Assembly (NCBI GenBank): GCA_027214345.1 | Contig: JAPWHR010000001.1 | Coordinates: 434,001 to 498,000 of the forward strand | Reading direction: 5' to 3' | Length of the DNA: 64,000 bases | DNA from: Comamonadaceae bacterium G21597-S1 | GTDB taxonomy: Bacteria > Pseudomonadota > Gammaproteobacteria > Burkholderiales > Burkholderiaceae_C | Shown here: positions 58,585 through 64,000 of the stretch, piece after piece | Layout of the letters: each line of letters opens with the position of its first letter | Position numbering within the stretch: the first letter of the stretch is position 1 | Program-made: the position numbers and the translations under genes | Notes under the pieces: generated by a model | The model's input: only the letters and a program-made list of their open reading frames with translations | Databases searched by the model: none | Told to the model about the DNA's origin: nothing

Positions 58585-59232
58585 ATGCTTGCGTCGCTGC
58601 CATATCTGATGAAAGGCTGGGGCCAGACGGCTCTGTTGGCTTTCGGCACCATAGCGCTCTCACTTCTCGCCGGAGTATTGTTGGGCGCAGTTGCTTCCGG
58701 GCGCAACGCGCCGCTGCGATGGGCGCTCGCGCTATACGTGAACTTCGTGCGCGGCGTCCCGGTGCTGATCTTCATCTTCCTGGCCTACTTTCTATTGCCT
58801 CAGACCGGCGTGCGCCTGTCCGACACGCTCACGGTGCTCGCCGCGCTCGTCTTGTATGGCACGTCGCTCGTGCTCGAGAATGTACGCGGCGCCATTGCTG
58901 CCGTCGGACACGAACAGGTGCGCTCGGCTGTAAGCCTGGGTATGAGTGGTCTCCAGACTCTGGTCCATGTGGTGGCGCCGCAGGCCGCGACCATTGCCGC
59001 GCCGCTTCTGCTCAACACCGCGGTGCACCTCATCAAGTGCACCGCCTTTGTGTCCATCGTGGGGGTATGGGAGCTGTCATTCGCCGCGCGCGAAGTGACG
59101 GAACGCACGCTGGCCCCCTTCCAAGTAATGTTCACCGTCATGCTCATGTATTACGCCATGTGTTATCCGCTCGGTAAGCTTGCCGAACGCCTCGAAGCTC
59201 GCGCTGCTGCGGCCCGGAGAGAGCCGTCGTGA
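58585..59232 (+). CDS. Amino-acid ABC transporter permease (HisM/HisQ type), second
   Basis: 215 aa with five membrane helices. NFVRGVPVLIFIFLAYFLLP and the loop SLGMSGLQTLVHVVAPQAAT are the family motifs. GGAGG precedes the start, which lies one base after the first permease stop. Its own stop overlaps the ATPase gene by four bases (GTGA). Confidence 0.92.
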   Translation: MLASLPYLMKGWGQTALLAFGTIALSLLAGVLLGAVASGRNAPLRWALALYVNFVRGVPVLIFIFLAYFLLPQTGVRLSDTLTVLAALVLYGTSLVLENVRGAIAAVGHEQVRSAVSLGMSGLQTLVHVVAPQAATIAAPLLLNTAVHLIKCTAFVSIVGVWELSFAAREVTERTLAPFQVMFTVMLMYYAMCYPLGKLAERLEARAAAARREPS

Positions 59233-59984
59233 GCGCCATTCGCGTGCGCGACCTGCGCAAGTCCTTTGGCCACACCGAGGTTATCAAGGGTGTCAGCTTC
59301 GATGTAGCTCCCGGCCAGGTCACCAGCCTGCTTGGGCCTAGTGGCTCAGGCAAGTCCACGGTGCTCCGTTGCATCAATTTCATTGAACCTTATGACGCGG
59401 GTTGCATCGAGATCGGAGGCAAAGCCGTCGGGTTCGTCGACTGCACGACCCGAAAGCGGCAATCAGACAAGGATTTATCCGCTCTTCGCGCACGTGTGGG
59501 TATTGTTTACCAGGCGTTCAACCTATTTGGTCATCTATCCGTGATGGAGAACCTGATGCTTGCGCCGATCCGCGTGCTCAAGTGGCCGCGTGATCGCGCA
59601 CATGCCAAGGCCCATGCGCTTTTGAGGAAGGTCGGCCTCTCCGACAAAGCGGACGCGTATCCCGCGTTCCTGTCCGGCGGGCAGCAACAACGTGTGGCCA
59701 TTGCAAGAGCGCTGTGTATGCAGCCTGAGGTGATGCTTTTCGATGAAGTCACGTCCGCACTTGACCCGGAGCGCTCGCGTGAAGTGTTGAGCGTAATGCG
59801 TGAACTGGCGGACGAAGGCATGACCATGATGGTTGTCACGCATGAAATGGAATTTGCACGCGATGTGTCCGATCAGGTCGTCTTCATGGAGGACGGCGTC
59901 ATTGTGGAGCAAGGGCCGCCCGCAGAGGTGATGGCCAATCCGCAATCGAGCCGCTTGCGCTCGTTTCTTCAGCATTCAAGGTAG
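59229..59984 (+). CDS. Amino-acid ABC transporter ATP-binding protein
   Basis: 251 aa from GTG 59229. Walker A GPSGSGKST, Q-loop VYQAFNLFGHLSVMENL, ABC signature LSGGQQQRVAIARAL, Walker B VMLFDEVTSALDPE and the switch His in VVTHEMEFARD are all intact. It energises the importer in the cytoplasm as a dimer. The overlap with the permease and the eight-base gap to the reductase gene show one transcript. Confidence 0.96.
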   Translation: MSAIRVRDLRKSFGHTEVIKGVSFDVAPGQVTSLLGPSGSGKSTVLRCINFIEPYDAGCIEIGGKAVGFVDCTTRKRQSDKDLSALRARVGIVYQAFNLFGHLSVMENLMLAPIRVLKWPRDRAHAKAHALLRKVGLSDKADAYPAFLSGGQQQRVAIARALCMQPEVMLFDEVTSALDPERSREVLSVMRELADEGMTMMVVTHEMEFARDVSDQVVFMEDGVIVEQGPPAEVMANPQSSRLRSFLQHSR

Positions 59985-59991
59985 AGGTGCA

Positions 59992-61017
59992 ATGAATCAT
60001 CAGATCCAGATCGAATTTTCCGACGGCGAGCGGACGCTTATTGACGCGAGGGAAGGTCAGACCATCTTGCAGTCCGCTACCACCGCCGGTGTGCGTTTGG
60101 CCTACGATTGCAAGCAAGGGCAATGCCAGACTTGCAAGCTGCAGTTGCGCCTTGGCAGCGTTCACTATGCGAACCGTGAAAAACTCACCCTGACCGCGGG
60201 TCAGGAGGCGGAAGGCGCTGTCTTGCCTTGCCAGGGCATGGCAGATGGTCATCTGCAATTGGTCGCACCATACACGCGAGCGTCCTTGCTCCCGGTGAAG
60301 CAAAAGACTGTGGAGGTGGTGTCCGTGCAAGAAGCAGGGCCCTGTGCGATCACCGTTACGTGTCGGCTTGGTGCACACAGCAAGTTCGAGCATCTGGCTG
60401 GACAATACGTGAGGGTGGGAGTTGCGGGCAGCAGTGAAGAGCGCAGCTATTCGATGACCACTTCGACGGCCGACTGGCCGGAGATGGCGTTTCTGGTCAG
60501 GCTCATTCCCGGCGGCACCATGAGCTCCCGACTTGCACAACTGGAGCCTGGCTCGAAGCTGACCGTCCGTGGCCCCTATGGCAGCTTCTATCTTCGGGAT
60601 GGCGATGCGCCCCTTATCTGGGTAGCCGGCGGAACAGGCCTGGCGCCGTTCCTTGCAATGTTATCGGCCCTCAGGCACGCGGGCCGCATCAACCGCGAGA
60701 TCATCTTGTGCTTCGGTGCGAATGCTGCCACCGACCTGTGTTGGCCAGCAGGAATGAAAGAGCTGCTTCAGGAATTCCCGCGCCTGAGTTTGCGTATGTC
60801 GCTCACGCAGCCTCCCGAGGGATGGACCGGCGTGACCGGGACAGTTGTCGATGCTCTTGCATTGGAGGACCTCGCTGGCTTGGCTTCGTTGGGCGCGCGA
60901 GCCTATTTGTGTGGCCCTCCTTCCATGGTGGCCGCGGCGCGAATCCTCTTGGCGGAGCGCGGATTCGTACCGGGTGACGTGTTCAACGAGGATTTCCTGC
61001 CATCGCTTCAATCGTGA
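59992..61017 (+). CDS. 2Fe-2S ferredoxin/FAD/NAD(P)H reductase component of an oxygenase-type system
   Basis: 341 aa. An N-terminal plant-type ferredoxin domain binds 2Fe-2S through Cys40, Cys45, Cys48 and Cys80 (YDCKQGQCQTCKL, LPCQG). The FAD domain has RSYSMTTSTADW, and the NAD domain has WVAGGTGLAPFLAM and YLCGPPSMVAAARI, ending FNEDFLPS. This order is that of the phenol hydroxylase/xylene monooxygenase/benzoate dioxygenase reductases. It passes electrons from NAD(P)H to an iron oxygenase, but no such oxygenase is encoded next to it. It is the last gene of the MocR-linked operon. Confidence 0.92.
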   Translation: MNHQIQIEFSDGERTLIDAREGQTILQSATTAGVRLAYDCKQGQCQTCKLQLRLGSVHYANREKLTLTAGQEAEGAVLPCQGMADGHLQLVAPYTRASLLPVKQKTVEVVSVQEAGPCAITVTCRLGAHSKFEHLAGQYVRVGVAGSSEERSYSMTTSTADWPEMAFLVRLIPGGTMSSRLAQLEPGSKLTVRGPYGSFYLRDGDAPLIWVAGGTGLAPFLAMLSALRHAGRINREIILCFGANAATDLCWPAGMKELLQEFPRLSLRMSLTQPPEGWTGVTGTVVDALALEDLAGLASLGARAYLCGPPSMVAAARILLAERGFVPGDVFNEDFLPSLQS

Positions 61018-61139
61018 AGGCGGCGGGTCCCACGCTCGGTCAGCAGGTGGGTTCTCGTCTTGATCCTGGCGGCTGCGGACCAAATCGCGTGAAGTGCCAT
61101 GCAGCGGTTTGTCGGACGCGACTTGGGAGTCGACGCGGG

Positions 61140-61890
61140 GGCCCGTGCGCGACAAGGCGATTGACCTGGCGCTGGGCGTGCGGCCCGACGGCAGCCGGGA
61201 CATTCTGGGCCTGTGGATCGAGAGCACCAAGGGTGCCAGGTTCTGGATGAAGGTTTTCAACGACCTCAGGGCCCGGGGCGTCAACGATATCCTGATCGCC
61301 GTCACCGACAGCCTCAAAGGCATGTCCGAGGCGCTGGCGGCCGTATACCCAAGCGCCACGCTGCAGACCTGCATCGCGCGCCTGATTCGAAATTCGTTGG
61401 ACTACGCCAGTTGGGAGGACCGGAAGTTGTTGGCCGCGGCCATCAAGCCCATTTACGCAGCATCCAGCGGGGAAGCCGCACAGGCCGAACTCGACGCCTT
61501 CGAATCCGGACCCTGGGGCAAGAGGATCCCAACCGTCGTGGCCGCTGGGCGCCGGGCCTGAAGCCACGTGATTGCGTTCTTCGCATCCTCGCCGCATATC
61601 CGCCGGGTGATCTACACGACCAACGTCATCGAGAGCATCAACGACAGGCTGCGCAAGATCATCAAGACGCGCGGGCACTTCCCCAGTGACGATGTCGCCA
61701 ACAAGCTGATCTGGCTGGCACTGCGCAACATCACGGCCGACTGGGGCAAGGCTGCTTGGGATTGAAAGGAGGCAATGAACCAATTTGCGATCCTCTGCGA
61801 GGATCGTTTCAGGAAGCGGCCACGTAAGGTGTGGCTCCAACTTGTCCACCGCGTCGCTCGTTCCTCGCAAGCGACGCCCGCCGCGGTGGA
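61140..61890 (+). pseudogene. IS256-family transposase remnant (right bracket of the island)
   Basis: The frame starts inside the catalytic domain (RDKAIDLALGVRPDGSRDILG, LWIESTKGARFWMKVFNDL, LIAVTDSLKGMSEALAAVYP), so the N-terminal third is missing. Two in-frame TGA codons (61558-61560 and 61762-61764) replace Trp codons expected in IS256 transposases (RRAW and HDWKEAMNQF); the frame itself is not shifted. The last part (MNQFAILCEDRF) and the non-coding end match the fragment at 48381-48508. It is inactive. Confidence 0.85.
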
Positions 61891-62052
61891 CAAGTCTCAA
61901 AATGGTCCTCAAACACAAGAATTCAGACACCCCCGGGGAGGGTCGGCTCCATACCTTGCAATTGGACGGCCCAAGGTATAAAAACAAGCTCCGGTCAGCC
62001 CCGTTGCCGGATTCATCGACAGTGCAACCACGCCACCAGCCAAAGCCCTCCC

Positions 62053-62907
62053 ATGCCCCCCACCCACCACCCCACCATCTCCGACAAACGCCGCAACTTC
62101 CAGCAGCTCCACGCCGCCGGCTGCTTCGCCATCCCCAATCCCTGGGACGTGGGCAGCGCCCGTTACCTGCAAAGCCTGGGTTTCCAGGCGCTGGCGTCCA
62201 CCAGTGCCGGCTTTGCGTGGTCGAAGGGCCTGGCCGACAACGGCGTGTCGCGTGATGCGGTGCTGGGCCATCTGCGCGAGTTGGTCGAGGCGGTGGACGT
62301 GCCGATCAATGCCGATTTCGAAGGCGGCTTCGCGGCCGATCCGCAAGGGGTGGCCGACAACGTGCGGCTGGCGATCGAGACCGGTGTGGCCGGCCTGTCG
62401 ATCGAGGACTCGACCGGGGATGCGGCCGCGCCGCTGTATTCGCTGGATGCGGCTGTCGCGCGTTTGCGTGCAGCGCGCAAGGCCATCGACGCGGCCGGTG
62501 GCGACGTGGTGCTGGTGGGGCGGGCCGAATGTTTGCTGGTCGGTCAGGGCGACATCGACGAGGTGGTCGCGCGGCTCAAGGCTTATGCCCAGGCCGGCGC
62601 GGACTGCCTGTATGCGCCGGGCCTGCGCAGCCGCGAGCAGATCGTCGCCGTGGTGCGGGCGGTGGCGCCGAAACCGGTCAACCTGCTGGTTGGCTGGGCC
62701 AGCGACATGACGCTGGCCGACATCGCCGCTTTGGGGGTGCGGCGGGTCAGTGTGGGAGGTGCGCTGGCAGGTGCCGCATGGCATGCGTTCATGGACGCCG
62801 CGCGGCAGATCGCCACCGAAGGGCGCTTCGACGCTTTCGTCGCGTCGCCGGGGCGCGAACTCAATCCCTTGTTCCGCGGGGGGGATGTTGCATCCCGTCG
62901 CGGCTGA
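62053..62907 (+). CDS. Isocitrate lyase / PEP mutase family enzyme
   Basis: 284 aa from MPPTHHPTISDKRRNF. TIM-barrel signatures: CFAIPNPWDVGSARYLQSLG, LASTSAGFAWSKG, DVPINADFEGGFAADPQG, GLSIEDSTGD, VGRAECLL and ADCLYAPGLRSREQI. The metal-binding acidic residues (DFEGG, EDS, RAE) are present. The KKCG/KRCGH loop of true isocitrate lyase is absent, so it belongs to the oxaloacetate-decarboxylase/phosphonopyruvate-hydrolase-like branch. The reaction is not determinable. Base composition returns to the high GC of the window here, after the IS remnant. Confidence 0.88.
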   Translation: MPPTHHPTISDKRRNFQQLHAAGCFAIPNPWDVGSARYLQSLGFQALASTSAGFAWSKGLADNGVSRDAVLGHLRELVEAVDVPINADFEGGFAADPQGVADNVRLAIETGVAGLSIEDSTGDAAAPLYSLDAAVARLRAARKAIDAAGGDVVLVGRAECLLVGQGDIDEVVARLKAYAQAGADCLYAPGLRSREQIVAVVRAVAPKPVNLLVGWASDMTLADIAALGVRRVSVGGALAGAAWHAFMDAARQIATEGRFDAFVASPGRELNPLFRGGDVASRRG

Positions 62908-63023
62908 GCCTGCGGCGGCGCCCATCCTCATTTGGCAAGCCGAGCCGCCGCCATGCCCCGTTACGTCGCCTTCCTGCGTGGCGTCGGCTTGGTCGAAGCC
63001 CGCATGACCCATTTAGGACGGTG

Positions 63024-64000
63024 TTACCAACAGGCCGGCTCCAGCGGCGCCGTGTGGTGTTGACCATTGACACTTCGGCATACGGAGGTATCAGTCGTCG
63101 TCCGTCGACGAGCGCCGGCGCCGAGGACCAGGACAAGCCCGGCGAACAGCATTGCGTAAGTCGCCGGCTCCGGTACCGCGGACACGTCGATGCTGGCCAG
63201 ATTGATGGCGCCGGTCTTCGTAAAGGTCAACAAAGCGTCAAACTCGGCAACGGAAGCGTCGATGCCGGACACGAAAAACCAGTCGACGTCCTCGCCGAGT
63301 GAGTGCATGCCGAAATCAAACGTCTGACCGGCCAACACGTCGAAATGCCGATCTCGCGTCTCTAGATGAAACGCCAGATCCATACCGTCGGGCGTTAGCA
63401 GCTTCACCGTCGCGAAAAAACTGCCACTCAAGACAAAGAGGGTTCTTCCGTTGTTCGGCGGATCAATCAATATCGGCGACGACACATCCGTCACATTCAC
63501 GGCGAAGACTTGCGTAGACATTCGCGGGCCGTTGTCGTTCAGCCGCAACGGAATTTCAGTGCCTTCCTGGCGCTTTGTTGGTGGAGGCTGATCTGGCTTT
63601 GGAATTCCTGGATACGGTTGAAGGTCAAGTCCATAGATGGAGTTCAGTGCACCTTCAACGGTTCCACCGTCGGACCCGGCCAAGAATCCCTGGATGCCGA
63701 ATATGGCATCTTGAGGTCTTGCTATCGATGCCTTGCCACCTCCTTGTTCTGAATAGTCCACCCCGAGTGACTGGCCAATCATCTTCAGAGCGACGTACGT
63801 GGGGGCGGACAGCGTGATGAAGGCGTTCGCGACGTCGTTGATATCGCTTGTTGCACTTAGGCCGGCACGCTGGATCAGCGCTCCGTTGATCCCACGCGTC
63901 ACATATTCCACACCTTTCGCATTTTGGTTCAATGTGGTTCTTTGCCCATTGACGGTCGAAAACTCTTCGCGGATCGCGATGGCCTTCGAATACACGAGTT
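63024..64000 (-). CDS. PEP-CTERM sorting domain protein, 5' end outside the window
   Basis: At least 325 codons, open to the window edge; the first in-frame start candidate is a GTG at 63995 and is not convincing. The secreted part has a beta-rich composition (SSPILIDPPNNGRTLFVLSG, FATVKLLTPDG). The C-terminus has the sorting signal: VPEPATYAMLFAGLVLVLG followed by an Arg cluster (ARRR). In known systems exosortase cuts at PEP and anchors or releases the protein. An unusual feature is a 24-residue tail after the Arg cluster, where such proteins normally stop within a few residues. Confidence 0.85.
   Translation of the reverse strand, partial: LVYSKAIAIREEFSTVNGQRTTLNQNAKGVEYVTRGINGALIQRAGLSATSDINDVANAFITLSAPTYVALKMIGQSLGVDYSEQGGGKASIARPQDAIFGIQGFLAGSDGGTVEGALNSIYGLDLQPYPGIPKPDQPPPTKRQEGTEIPLRLNDNGPRMSTQVFAVNVTDVSSPILIDPPNNGRTLFVLSGSFFATVKLLTPDGMDLAFHLETRDRHFDVLAGQTFDFGMHSLGEDVDWFFVSGIDASVAEFDALLTFTKTGAINLASIDVSAVPEPATYAMLFAGLVLVLGAGARRRTTTDTSVCRSVNGQHHTAPLEPACW

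Noticed and set aside
61540-61580. A frameshift in the IS256 transposase remnant
   Set aside because: The frame continues unchanged after the TGA (SHVIAFFASSPHIRRV), so it is a nonsense change.
1-64000. tRNA or rRNA genes as insertion points for the mobile regions
   Set aside because: No cloverleaf-like sequence or rRNA segment was recognised at the island or cassette borders.

Overview
The window is GC-rich chromosomal DNA from a betaproteobacterium, most likely of the order Burkholderiales. The grounds are the glmU - Lrp-type regulator - glmS arrangement, a Bug-type (tripartite tricarboxylate) solute receptor, a FisR/persulfide dioxygenase locus and a PEP-CTERM protein. No rRNA, tRNA or CRISPR array was seen. 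Genus-level identity is not claimed.

Layout. 1-6.1 kb: amino-sugar synthesis (3' end of glmU, glmS) with a soluble histidine kinase and an Lrp regulator between them, then a secreted alpha/beta hydrolase and a rhodanese. 6.2-12.9 kb: an EEP-family hydrolase; a minus-strand series DnaJ-like - truncated Kelch - cytochrome c - CZB/GGDEF diguanylate cyclase; a ZntB-like CorA channel; a formylglycine-type enzyme and a rhomboid protease. 13-19.7 kb: an ECF sigma/anti-sigma pair divergent from an envelope operon (DUF3455, DUF4331, lipoprotein, repeat protein, HupE/UreJ). 19.7-27.1 kb: acyl-CoA ligase, Bug receptor, a two-domain metallophosphoesterase, PssA and an MFS exporter. 27.3-34.7 kb: a sulfide-response and respiration module, cydP-cydA-cydB-cydX-ybgE and an SQR-like flavoprotein on the minus strand, a FisR-like sigma54 activator with the expected cysteine triad, and a persulfide dioxygenase on the plus strand. 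Each flank of the regulator carries five CTGCCA boxes pointing toward a sigma54-like promoter. 34.7-40.3 kb: SH3 protein, isoaspartyl peptidase, then a small mobile patch (one integron-type gene cassette with attC, IS1182 and IS110 remnants), a YdhR-like protein, vapBC and DUF1428. 40.5-45.9 kb: two hybrid histidine kinases, a methanogen-output-domain protein and a response regulator. 46.1-48.5 kb: a SLOG/LOG protein, an AhpD-like protein, a SUKH-like protein, and a decayed second SLOG copy abutting an IS256 end.

48.8-61.0 kb is an accessory catabolic island that by eye is less GC-rich than its surroundings. It is bracketed by two same-orientation remnants of one IS256-family element (48.38-48.51 and 61.14-61.89 kb). 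It holds a LysR regulator divergent from an operon with a fused 2-oxoadipate dioxygenase/decarboxylase + D-2-hydroxyglutarate dehydrogenase and a LysN-like aminotransferase. Together these would convert 2-aminoadipate to 2-oxoglutarate. A MocR regulator follows, divergent from an operon with a class V aminotransferase, a VOC protein, an amino-acid-type ABC transporter and a 2Fe-2S flavin reductase. The window closes with an isocitrate lyase/PEP mutase family enzyme and a partial PEP-CTERM protein.

The most notable systems are the FisR-controlled sulfide/bd-oxidase module, the fused two-step 2-oxoadipate enzyme inside an IS-bracketed island, and the isolated attC cassette. Function assignments come from motif and family recognition by eye; no database search was run.
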